Origin: Treponema sp.
Lineage (GTDB): Bacteria > Spirochaetota > Spirochaetia > Treponematales > Treponemataceae
Direction of reading: 5' to 3'
NCBI GenBank assembly: GCA_012513125.1
Contig: JAAZCS010000213.1
Coordinates: 1 to 5,472, forward strand
Length of the DNA: 5,472 nt
The notes under the pieces are model-generated. The model had not been told where the DNA came from. It was given only the letters and a program-made list of their open reading frames with translations, and did not search any database. Shown here piece by piece: positions 1-5,472 of the stretch (position 1 is its first letter; every line of letters begins with the position of its first letter). The position numbers and the translations under genes are program-made.

Positions 1-357
1 ACTATGCAATATGTAAAATGTGATATTCAAACAATTTGTATGGGTCAAGCAGCAAGCATGGCAGCTATTTTGTTAGCAGGTGGAAAAGATGGAAAAAGGT
101 TTGCATTACCATCCTCAAGAGTTATGATACACCAGCCTAGAATCAATGGAGATGGTATTCAAGGTCAAGAAAGTGATATTTCTATTCAAGCAAAAGAAAT
201 TCTTCGCTTAAAAAATTTATCTATTGAATATTTAGCTTCGCATACAAAAAAAACAATTGAAGAAGTAGCATCTGATATGGAAAGAGACTTTTTTATGTCT
301 GCACAAAATGCGCTTAATTATGGAATTGTAGACCACGTAATGTTAAAAAGAAAATAA
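1..357 (+). CDS. clpP: ATP-dependent Clp protease proteolytic subunit ClpP, 5'-truncated by window edge
   Basis: This is the C-terminal 118 residues of ClpP, the self-compartmentalising serine protease that degrades proteins fed to it by ClpX or another AAA+ unfoldase in the cytoplasm. The frame is open from base 1 (Thr codon), and the ATG at base 4 is an internal Met (the TMQ-type segment of the family), so the true start lies upstream of the window. The full catalytic triad is visible: Ser19 of the fragment in MGQAASMA, His44 in MIHQP, and Asp96 in MERDFF. The Ser-His spacing of 25 matches E. coli ClpP. The His-Asp spacing is 3 longer because the loop after HQP reads RINGDGI before QGQ, where E. 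coli has LGGY. The C-terminus ([12 protein letters not shown]) is the normal family end, and the gene stops with TAA. clpX follows after 47 bases, the classic clpP-clpX order. Identity is very secure; whether this is the only ClpP paralogue cannot be seen. Confidence 0.96.
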   Translation, partial: TMQYVKCDIQTICMGQAASMAAILLAGGKDGKRFALPSSRVMIHQPRINGDGIQGQESDISIQAKEILRLKNLSIEYLASHTKKTIEEVASDMERDFFMSAQNALNYGIVDHVMLKRK

Positions 358-392
358 TTGTCATTATTAGACTTATTTATTTCTTTTTTTTT

Positions 393-397
393 AAGGA
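393..397 (+). promoter_or_regulatory. Ribosome binding site of clpX
   Basis: AAGGA lies 7 bases before the ATG at 405 and directly follows a run of nine T (384-392). It supports this start, which also begins the protein just ahead of the zinc-binding domain as expected for ClpX. A TTGTCA hexamer right after the clpP stop (358-363) could be a -35 element, but no acceptable -10 lies at the right distance. The sequence therefore favours cotranscription with clpP. Confidence 0.75.
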
Positions 398-404
398 TAT
401 TAAT

Positions 405-1670
405 ATGAAACTTTTTAATTCAAATGATTATACATGTTTTTTCTGCAATAAACCCGGTAGCAGCACAAAAAAGCTTATTCGGGGGCCATCAGGAGCCTAT
501 ATTTGCGATAAATGTATAACTATTTGCCAAGATATGTTGGAAAGGCAATCTTCAGAGATAGCTCCTATAGAACTAGATGATGTCCCTACCCCAAAAGAAT
601 TCAAGAACTATCTTGATCAATATGTAATTGGACAGGATGATGCTAAAAAAGTTCTATCTGTAGCTGTATATAATCACTATAAACGTATGTCGATTTCAAA
701 AATGGACACAAGTGATGATTCTGTAAAAATTGAGAAATCAAATATTTTACTGATTGGACCTGCAGGAAGCGGAAAAACACTTCTTGCAAAAACATTGGCT
801 CAGAAACTCAACGTGCCTTTTGCAATAGCTGATGCAACAACACTTACAGAAGCTGGTTATGTTGGTGAAGATGTTGAAAACGTTTTGCTAAAATTGATTA
901 ACGCCGCAGATGGAAACGTTGAACTTGCAGAAAGAGGAATCATTTTTATTGATGAAATAGATAAAATCGCCAGAAAAAGCGAAAACATGTCAATAACAAG
1001 AGATGTTAGCGGAGAAGGCGTTCAACAGGCTCTATTAAAAATAATTGAAGGAACTGTTGCTAATGTTCCTCCTCAAGGTGGCAGAAAACATCCTAATCAA
1101 GAAATGATACAATTAGACACCACTAATATACTTTTTGTATTAGGTGGAGCTTTTGTCAATTTGGATAAAATTATAGAGCAAAGATTATCTGCTCACGCGA
1201 TGGGTTTTGGTTCAAATGTTGGTCTAACAACTGAAACAGACAGAATGAACATGTTAAATCAAGTATCTCCAGATGATTTAGTAAAATTTGGACTTATACC
1301 TGAATTGATTGGTCGTATGCCTATAACAGTTGCACTAAAAGAATTAACAAAAGAAGATTTAGTTTCTATTCTTATTGAACCTAAAAATGCTATTACAAAA
1401 CAATTCAAAGCTTCGTTTGAGTTAGATGATGTTGATCTTGTTTTTGAAAAAGAAGCAATTGAAGAAATTGCAGATGAAGCAATCCGACAAAAAACTGGTG
1501 CCCGAGGACTTAGAACAATAATTGAAAAAATGTTAATGGATGTTATGTTCGAAATTCCGAATATCAAGGAAAAATCACAATTTATAGTTACAAAAGATTT
1601 TGTATTAAATCGTAACAAAAAAAGTATTGATAACTTGATTCTTCCATTACCGACAGAATCAGTTTCATAA
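405..1670 (+). CDS. clpX: ATP-dependent Clp protease ATP-binding subunit ClpX
   Basis: ClpX is the hexameric AAA+ unfoldase that recognises tagged substrates, unfolds them and threads them into ClpP. The protein has 421 residues, close to E. coli ClpX (424). An N-terminal C4 zinc-binding domain is present (Cys11, Cys14, Cys34, Cys37), used by the family for dimerisation and adaptor or substrate binding. The AAA+ module follows, with Walker A GPAGSGKT (118-125), pore-1 loop GYVG (151-154), Walker B FIDEID (181-186), a second pore-loop region with [12 protein letters not shown] (197-208), the RKH loop (227-229), the ClpP-docking loop as MGF (266-268, where many relatives have IGF), the arginine finger in PELIGR (Arg304) and sensor-2 GARGLR (365-370). 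All ATPase and translocation residues are intact. Two mild oddities are Ala120 in Walker A, where the commonest form is GPTGSGKT, and Met in the docking tripeptide. Its position just behind clpP and ahead of a strong terminator suggests it is the last gene of a clpP-clpX operon. Confidence 0.98.
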   Translation: MKLFNSNDYTCFFCNKPGSSTKKLIRGPSGAYICDKCITICQDMLERQSSEIAPIELDDVPTPKEFKNYLDQYVIGQDDAKKVLSVAVYNHYKRMSISKMDTSDDSVKIEKSNILLIGPAGSGKTLLAKTLAQKLNVPFAIADATTLTEAGYVGEDVENVLLKLINAADGNVELAERGIIFIDEIDKIARKSENMSITRDVSGEGVQQALLKIIEGTVANVPPQGGRKHPNQEMIQLDTTNILFVLGGAFVNLDKIIEQRLSAHAMGFGSNVGLTTETDRMNMLNQVSPDDLVKFGLIPELIGRMPITVALKELTKEDLVSILIEPKNAITKQFKASFELDDVDLVFEKEAIEEIADEAIRQKTGARGLRTIIEKMLMDVMFEIPNIKEKSQFIVTKDFVLNRNKKSIDNLILPLPTESVS

Positions 1671-1671
1671 C

Positions 1672-1712
1672 AAAAAAAAAGACGTTAGATTTTATTCTAG
1701 CGTCTTTTTTTT
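1672..1712. terminator. Bidirectional intrinsic terminator between clpX and the convergent glycosyltransferase gene
   Basis: A 9-bp stem, GACGTTAGA (1681-1689) with TCTAGCGTC (1696-1704), contains one G-U or A-C mismatch position depending on the strand read and has a 6-base loop (1690-1695). It is preceded by nine A (1672-1680) and followed by eight T (1705-1712). Read on +, it gives a hairpin plus U-tract one base after the clpX stop codon. Read on -, the A-run becomes a U-tract after the same hairpin, 7 bases past the glycosyltransferase stop. It therefore suits both convergent genes. The A and T tracts can also pair, lengthening the stem. Confidence 0.92.
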
Positions 1713-1719
1713 ATATCTT

Positions 1720-2829
1720 TTATACTATTTTTTTTGAAAATTCAATTGTTTTTTCAACAGTTGAATCCCAACTAAATTTACTGGCTCTTTCTAATCCTTT
1801 TTCTACCATTGATTGTCGTAATTGTTTATCTTCTACAATTTTTACTAAACATTCTGTTATGTTTTCTACATTGTCAGAGTCAAAATATAACGGAACATCG
1901 CCACCAGCTTCAGGCAAGGCACCTTTTGAAGAACAAAGAACTGGTATTCCACAAGCCATTGCTTCCAAAATAGGCAAACCAACACCTTCATTCACTGACG
2001 GAAAAACACAAGCATCTGCTCCAGAATATAAACTTGGAAAACTTTCATGTGGGAAATATCCTGTTAGAAAAATATCGCTAGTAAAATCAGATTTAAATAC
2101 AGCTTTATGTATTTCATTTGAATAATCACCATCACTACCAGCTAAAACAAGTCTATGAGGCAATCCTGTATTTTTTTTAAACTGCTCAAATGCCTTTATC
2201 AACTCAATATGTTTTTTATCAGGTCCTGACAATCTTGAACCATATATAAAATAAGGACGTTTAATTGAAAAAGGATTAATTTCAACATTATCAGAATCAA
2301 TATCTAGTGCAGGATAAAATAGTTTATGATCTATTCCATTATAAATAACAGTTATTTTGTTTTCATCAACACCAAGAGCAATCAAATCATCTTTTATATA
2401 TTTAGAAGCTGCAACAATAACTTGTATATTATTTAATCCTTTTTTTAATAACTTTTTACTAAAAAAATCCATAGATTCTATCTGTGTAGATAAAATGCTA
2501 TTTACTACCGCAATTGATTTTGTTTTAAATTTAATTGGAAGAATTCTTTCAACAGCAGGATATAAAACCAAATCATAGTTTCTTTTATTTGTGAACTTTT
2601 TAGAACATGTATAATGCCATAATTTTTCATATTGTAAACTATCTGGTACAGAAACAGAAACAAAGTCTATCTCTTTATCTGATGAATATGTGTATCTATC
2701 TAATTCTGAACCAAATAATTCAAATTGATCTTCAGTCGACTGAGGTAAATTCGCTACAAAATATAAGAGGTAAGAACCTAGTCCTGAACGAGCGTGATCA
2801 CATCCAAATGTATCAATTCCAATTTTCAT
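1720..2829 (-). CDS. GT4-type (GT-B fold) glycosyltransferase, substrate unknown
   Basis: The product is probably a cytoplasmic or membrane-associated retaining glycosyltransferase moving a sugar from a nucleotide-sugar donor. The 369 residues (counted from the ATG at 2829) begin with KIGIDTFG and a glycine-rich loop ARSGLGSY (13-20), typical of the acceptor-side Rossmann domain. ASKYIKDDL (141-149) and VIYNGID (161-167) mark the end of that domain. The donor-side domain shows GSRLSGPDKKH (197-207) with the basic residues expected near the phosphates, GYFP (257-260), and the EX7E motif from Glu281 to Glu289 in NEGVGLPILEAMACGIPV. No signal peptide or clear transmembrane helix is evident. An upstream in-frame ATG at 2862 would add 11 residues, but it overlaps a TATAAT box and has no Shine-Dalgarno sequence. 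The internal ATG has GGA (2838-2836) 6 bases upstream and gives the family-like N-terminus. It is a lone gene, convergent with clpX and divergent from the helicase. Nothing nearby reveals the acceptor; a role in envelope glycan or glycolipid synthesis is only a guess. Confidence 0.9.
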   Translation of the reverse strand: MKIGIDTFGCDHARSGLGSYLLYFVANLPQSTEDQFELFGSELDRYTYSSDKEIDFVSVSVPDSLQYEKLWHYTCSKKFTNKRNYDLVLYPAVERILPIKFKTKSIAVVNSILSTQIESMDFFSKKLLKKGLNNIQVIVAASKYIKDDLIALGVDENKITVIYNGIDHKLFYPALDIDSDNVEINPFSIKRPYFIYGSRLSGPDKKHIELIKAFEQFKKNTGLPHRLVLAGSDGDYSNEIHKAVFKSDFTSDIFLTGYFPHESFPSLYSGADACVFPSVNEGVGLPILEAMACGIPVLCSSKGALPEAGGDVPLYFDSDNVENITECLVKIVEDKQLRQSMVEKGLERASKFSWDSTVEKTIEFSKKIV

Positions 2830-2860
2830 AATGTATCCATATACTAATTTTTTATCTCCC

Positions 2861-2869
2861 ATTATAGCA
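2861..2869 (-). promoter_or_regulatory. Extended -10 promoter for the glycosyltransferase gene
   Basis: Read on the - strand, these bases are TGCTATAAT, a perfect TATAAT box preceded by the TGn extension. The -35 position at 17 bp spacing reads TAGCAT, which is poor, so the extended -10 would carry the activity. Transcription would begin near base 2854, giving a leader of about 25 bases before the ATG at 2829. The alternative ATG at 2862 would lie inside the promoter and outside the transcript, which decides the start codon. This is prediction from sequence only. Confidence 0.6.
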
Positions 2870-2891
2870 GTTTTATTTGATGTATGCTATA
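2863..2891. repeat. 7-bp inverted repeat spanning the divergent promoters
   Basis: TATAGCA (2863-2869) and TGCTATA (2885-2891) are perfect inverted copies separated by 15 bases, 22 bp centre to centre (about two helical turns). Each arm coincides with the extended -10 of one of the two divergent promoters, so the symmetry may simply reflect two similar promoters back to back. It could also be a dimer-binding operator. The long AT-rich spacer makes a transcript hairpin role unlikely. Confidence 0.6.
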
Positions 2892-2893
2892 TT
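2885..2893 (+). promoter_or_regulatory. Extended -10 promoter for the RNA helicase gene
   Basis: TGCTATATT is a five-of-six match to TATAAT (box at 2888-2893) with a TGn extension. The hexamer 17 bp upstream, TAGCAG, is not a recognisable -35. Expected transcription start is near 2900, leaving a leader of about 16 bases that just accommodates the ribosome binding site. Its upstream part overlaps the oppositely oriented promoter of the glycosyltransferase, so the two should compete for polymerase. Confidence 0.5.
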
Positions 2894-2905
2894 TAAATAA
2901 AACAT

Positions 2906-2910
2906 AGGAA
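2906..2910 (+). promoter_or_regulatory. Ribosome binding site of the RNA helicase gene
   Basis: AGGAA lies 5 bases before the ATG at 2916 and supports that start. The resulting protein begins about six residues before the Phe of the Q-motif region, a normal distance for a compact helicase. Confidence 0.7.
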
Positions 2911-2915
2911 AAATA

Positions 2916-4055
2916 ATGGATACTACAAATTCTTTTACACTTTTATCTGAAAATATTCAGAATAGATTGAATAAATTAAATATAACTACCCCTACTCAAG
3001 TTCAAAATAAAATCATCCCAGAAATATTAGACAATAAGAATGTCATCTTTCAATCTGAAACAGGTACGGGAAAAACATTTGCATATCTTTTGCCATTAAT
3101 TGAAAAATTAGAAAAGGACGAAGACAAGATTAAATTAAGAATTCTTGTTTTGGCACCGACCTTTGAACTAGCATCACAGATAAATTTAGCAGTAAAATCA
3201 ATTACAGATAGAAAATCAGCACTAATAATTGGTGGTTCACCTCTAAAAAGACAAATCGAAACATTAAAAGAAAAACCACAAATTATCGTAGGAACTTGTG
3301 CAAGAATTGCTGAATTAATTCATCTTAAAAAAATTAAAATAAATTATTTAACTGCAACCATTTTTGACGAAACTGATAGGCTTGTAAAAAAGGAATCATT
3401 CGATGATACGGAACATATTAGAGAATTAATTCCAAAAGAGACACAAATTATCGCCTGTTCTGCAACACTAAATAAACAGACTAAAATTTTCTTTGCTGGG
3501 ATTGAGAATGTTGTTATGCCAACTGAAAATATTCTTAAAAACAACATAACTCATTGGGCTATATTGGCTGAACAAAGGGATAAAATTGAAACATTACGAA
3601 AATTTATTGTAGCAGAAAATCCTGAAAAAGCTTTGATTTTTACATCAAGAGCAGATCAAGTAGAAAATATTTATTCAAAATTGACTTTCAAAAAGATTTC
3701 ATGTCTTTCACTTCATTCAAAAGAAGACAAAAAAGACAGAAAAGCAGCAATCGATAAATTCAGAAGTGGTAAGATTTCCATACTAATAACAAGCGATTTA
3801 GCAGCAAGAGGTTTAGATATACAAAATATTACCCATGTAATTCAAATGGATTTACCTTCGGATGATGATTTTTTTATCCACAGAAGCGGAAGAACTGCAA
3901 GAGCCGGAAAAAAAGGAATCAATGTTGTTATCGGTGATGAACATGAAATGAGACATTTTGCACAATTGGAAAAACAACTTGGCATAACTGTTTATCCTAG
4001 AATGATTTATGACGGAAAAATTTCTGATCCAAATATACTAAATGAAAAAGAATAA
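2916..4055 (+). CDS. DEAD-box-type ATP-dependent RNA helicase, compact, with variant motifs (DETD)
   Basis: This is an RNA-dependent ATPase expected to unwind short RNA duplexes in the cytoplasm, for example in ribosome assembly or mRNA turnover. At 379 residues it is essentially the two RecA-like domains with no C-terminal extension, so no accessory RNA-binding domain indicates a particular target. Motifs in order are: Q motif with Phe7 and TPTQVQ (25-30); motif I SETGTGKT (47-54); Ia PTFELA (81-86, usual PTRELA); GG (106-107); Ib TCAR (127-130, usual TPGR); II DETD (151-154, usual DEAD); III SAT (182-184); IV IFTS (241-244); V TSDLAARGLD (292-301); VI HRSGRTARAG (322-331). ATP-binding and hydrolysis residues (Lys53, Asp151, Glu152, the motif VI arginines) are kept, so it should be active. 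The deviations lie mainly in RNA-contacting motifs and in the third position of motif II. It may have its own promoter divergent from the glycosyltransferase. No terminator is seen after it, so reading through into smc is possible. Subfamily (RhlE, SrmB, CshA and so on) cannot be assigned. Confidence 0.93.
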   Translation: MDTTNSFTLLSENIQNRLNKLNITTPTQVQNKIIPEILDNKNVIFQSETGTGKTFAYLLPLIEKLEKDEDKIKLRILVLAPTFELASQINLAVKSITDRKSALIIGGSPLKRQIETLKEKPQIIVGTCARIAELIHLKKIKINYLTATIFDETDRLVKKESFDDTEHIRELIPKETQIIACSATLNKQTKIFFAGIENVVMPTENILKNNITHWAILAEQRDKIETLRKFIVAENPEKALIFTSRADQVENIYSKLTFKKISCLSLHSKEDKKDRKAAIDKFRSGKISILITSDLAARGLDIQNITHVIQMDLPSDDDFFIHRSGRTARAGKKGINVVIGDEHEMRHFAQLEKQLGITVYPRMIYDGKISDPNILNEKE

Positions 4056-4066
4056 TCTTACTCTTA

Positions 4067-4095
4067 TTGAAACATACTCTTAAAAAGAATATAAT
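4067..4095 (+). promoter_or_regulatory. Sigma-70-type promoter upstream of smc
   Basis: TTGAAA (4067-4072, five of six to TTGACA) and a perfect TATAAT (4090-4095) are separated by exactly 17 bp, the best promoter match in the window. It sits in the 88-base gap after the helicase stop. Predicted transcription start is near 4102, giving a leader of about 42 bases that contains a run of eight T (4105-4112) and the ribosome binding site. This suggests smc can be transcribed independently of the helicase gene. Confidence 0.75.
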
Positions 4096-4133
4096 AAACA
4101 GAAATTTTTTTTCTTTGAGCTCATTTTACGAAC

Positions 4134-4138
4134 GAGGA
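4134..4138 (+). promoter_or_regulatory. Ribosome binding site selecting the GTG start of smc
   Basis: GAGGA lies 5 bases before GTG at 4144. No ATG exists in frame before residue 61 of the reading frame, which is beyond the Walker A motif, so this GTG is the only sensible start. It gives the standard SMC N-terminus (FLKSLDIYGFKSFAD). An overlapping GTG at 4142 is out of frame. Confidence 0.85.
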
Positions 4139-4143
4139 TTTGT

Positions 4144-5472
4144 GTGTTTTTAAAAAGTCTAGATATATATGGTTTCAAATCTTTTGCTGATAAAACCCAT
4201 ATTGATTTTTCAGAAGGTATTACTGCTCTTTTAGGGCCTAATGGCTGTGGAAAAAGCAATGTAGTGGATGCAATAAAATGGGTTTTAGCAGAAAATAAAT
4301 CAAAAAATTTACGTGCTGAAAAAATGGAAGACGTAATTTTTAATGGTACAGAACGCCGTTCACCACTAAATACAGCAGAAGTTACACTAACACTGTGTAA
4401 TGATAATGGATTATTACCACTCGAAGCACCAGAAATAGCAATTAAAAGACGTTTATATAGATCTGGCGATCAAGAATATTTTATCAATAATAGACAAGCG
4501 GGTCCTACAGAAATTAGAAAGCTTTTTCTAGATACTGGCGTTGGAAAAGCTGCATATTCTGTAATGGAACAAGGAAAAATTGATCAAATTTTATCAAGTA
4601 AACCAGAAGACCGAAGATATCTTTTTGAAGAAGCTGCAGGCATTAGTAGAAGTAAAGCTGAATGTGCAGAAGCAGAAAGAGAACTTGAAAAAACAAGAAT
4701 AAATCTTCAACAAATTGAAATAGCATTAACAGAAATCAAAAGACAATATGATACATTAAAGATTCAGGCAGAAAAAACTACAAAATACCGTCAAGTTAAA
4801 GACGAAATTTACAATCTTGAATTAGATATTACCTTATTAAAATTAAAAAGTTTTGTTCAAGACAAAGCTAAACATGAAGATGAATTAAAAACTGTTCAAA
4901 TTAATCGAGATAAAGTTCGAAAAGAAATTGAAGAAATTAACAATACTATTTCTGAAAATATGGATAAAGTTCGTAATATGCAAGAAGAACTATATTCAAA
5001 ACAAGCAGAACTTCTTTCTATCGGGCAAGAAAAAAATGGTAAAATGGAATTAATAAAGCAGTTTAATTCTAGAGAAAGTGAAATTAAAGAGAAAATAAAC
5101 AGTCTTGAAATGCGTCAAAAAACAGTTCAAGACAGGATTGATAATCTTCAAGATGAAATTGACGAACAAAAAGCATCTCTTCACGAAAAAGCAAAACAAA
5201 TTGAAGACACCAAACGAAATATTCAATCTTTTGAAAAAAACATCAATGATTCTAGCTTACAAATTGTTGAAAATGATAATTTAATTAAAAACTCAAAAGT
5301 TAAAACTCAAGAACTTGACAAAAATAGATTAGATTTACAAAAAGAATTAGCTTCAATTACAGATGACATTGTAAAGAATCTTGATGACCAATTGAAAAAA
5401 TCTTCTTTTTCTGAAAAATCAATGAATGATTCAAAGGAAGATGTAGAAAGAGAAATAAATAAATTAAAAATA
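4144..5472 (+). CDS. smc: Chromosome segregation ATPase SMC, N-terminal part, 3'-truncated by window edge
   Basis: SMC is the ring-forming ATPase that, with ScpA and ScpB, extrudes DNA loops and helps condense and segregate the bacterial chromosome. The first 443 codons are present, without a stop, out of a usual total of about 900 to 1200. The N-terminal ABC-type head shows GFKSFAD (10-16), Walker A GPNGCGKSN (31-39), the arginine-finger region with Arg57 in NLRAEKMEDVIFNGT, and the Q-loop region EQGKIDQIL (142-150) followed by FEEAAGI (161-167). From about residue 170 to the window edge the sequence is rich in Glu, Lys, Gln and Asn with heptad-like Leu and Ile, as expected for the first coiled-coil arm. 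The hinge, second arm, signature motif and Walker B lie beyond the window. Start is GTG 4144 with a good ribosome binding site and promoter. Walker A has Cys where B. subtilis-type SMC has Ser, a variant I recall from spirochaetes and proteobacteria. RecN or Rad50 are poor alternatives because of the head sequence. Confidence 0.96.
   Translation, partial: MFLKSLDIYGFKSFADKTHIDFSEGITALLGPNGCGKSNVVDAIKWVLAENKSKNLRAEKMEDVIFNGTERRSPLNTAEVTLTLCNDNGLLPLEAPEIAIKRRLYRSGDQEYFINNRQAGPTEIRKLFLDTGVGKAAYSVMEQGKIDQILSSKPEDRRYLFEEAAGISRSKAECAEAERELEKTRINLQQIEIALTEIKRQYDTLKIQAEKTTKYRQVKDEIYNLELDITLLKLKSFVQDKAKHEDELKTVQINRDKVRKEIEEINNTISENMDKVRNMQEELYSKQAELLSIGQEKNGKMELIKQFNSRESEIKEKINSLEMRQKTVQDRIDNLQDEIDEQKASLHEKAKQIEDTKRNIQSFEKNINDSSLQIVENDNLIKNSKVKTQELDKNRLDLQKELASITDDIVKNLDDQLKKSSFSEKSMNDSKEDVEREINKLKI

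Noticed and set aside
4..6. ATG at base 4 as the start of clpP
   Set aside because: It is an internal Met of ClpP; the frame is open to base 1 and the N-terminal third of the family is missing upstream.
358..392. Possible separate promoter (TTGTCA at 358-363) or terminator (T9 at 384-392) between clpP and clpX
   Set aside because: No acceptable -10 lies 15-19 bp after TTGTCA, and no GC-rich stem precedes the T-run, so neither is supported.
1259..1618. Open frame of 119 codons on the - strand inside clpX
   Set aside because: It lies wholly within the securely identified clpX, shows no family motifs and has the Ser/Ile-rich composition of a reverse-strand shadow.
1859..2831. Three + strand open frames (1859-2125, 2357-2578, 2607-2831) within the glycosyltransferase gene
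   Set aside because: All are antisense to a well-supported gene and lack recognisable domains. Low-complexity AT-rich sequence explains them.
3344..3547. 67-codon open frame on the - strand inside the helicase gene
   Set aside because: It is antisense to conserved helicase motifs II and III and no protein family is recognisable.
4081..4118. Possible helicase terminator at the T-run 4105-4112
   Set aside because: Only a weak A/T pairing (AGAAA with TTTCT) surrounds the T-run, with no stable stem, and it sits downstream of a good promoter in the smc leader.
4660..5472. Repetitive Lys/Glu/Gln-rich stretch as a tandem repeat or separate coiled-coil gene
   Set aside because: It continues in frame from the SMC head without a stop and is the expected coiled-coil arm; no exact DNA repeat unit is visible.

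Overview
The window is AT-rich DNA (roughly one third G+C by eye) made up almost entirely of housekeeping genes from a bacterial chromosome. The proteins fit a spirochaete, most likely a Treponema-like organism. The main reason is the SMC head (start MFLKSLDIYGFKSFADKTHI, Walker A GPNGCGKSN, later segment MEQGKIDQILSSKPEDRRY), which resembles treponemal SMC as I remember it. This assignment is tentative because no search could be run. I see no mobile element, CRISPR array, RNA gene, toxin-antitoxin pair or defence system.

Left part (1-1712, + strand): the 3' two thirds of clpP (the protease subunit, cut by the window edge) is followed after 47 bases by a complete clpX (the AAA+ unfoldase). 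Together they encode the ClpXP ATP-dependent protease. A strong hairpin flanked by an A-tract and a T-tract follows clpX and can terminate transcription in both directions.

Middle part (1713-2915): one gene on the - strand encodes a GT-B fold, GT4-type glycosyltransferase that converges on clpX and shares its terminator. Its best start is an internal ATG at 2829, not the upstream in-frame ATG at 2862, which lies inside a TATAAT promoter box. The 86-base gap to the next gene holds two divergent extended -10 promoters (TGCTATAAT on -, TGCTATATT on +) that form a 7-bp inverted repeat.

Right part (2916-5472, + strand): a compact DEAD-box-type RNA helicase with several non-consensus motifs (DETD in place of DEAD) is followed by smc, the chromosome condensation/segregation ATPase. 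smc starts at GTG 4144, has its own near-consensus sigma-70-type promoter (TTGAAA, 17 bp, TATAAT) and a good ribosome binding site, and runs off the window end after 443 codons, inside the first coiled-coil arm.

Together the genes cover protein quality control (ClpXP), envelope or glycan synthesis (the glycosyltransferase, substrate unknown), RNA remodelling (the helicase) and chromosome organisation (SMC). They appear to be separate transcription units rather than one functional system. The points most worth a second look are the symmetric divergent promoter, the degenerate helicase motifs and the separately promoted smc. I found no convincing undescribed system.
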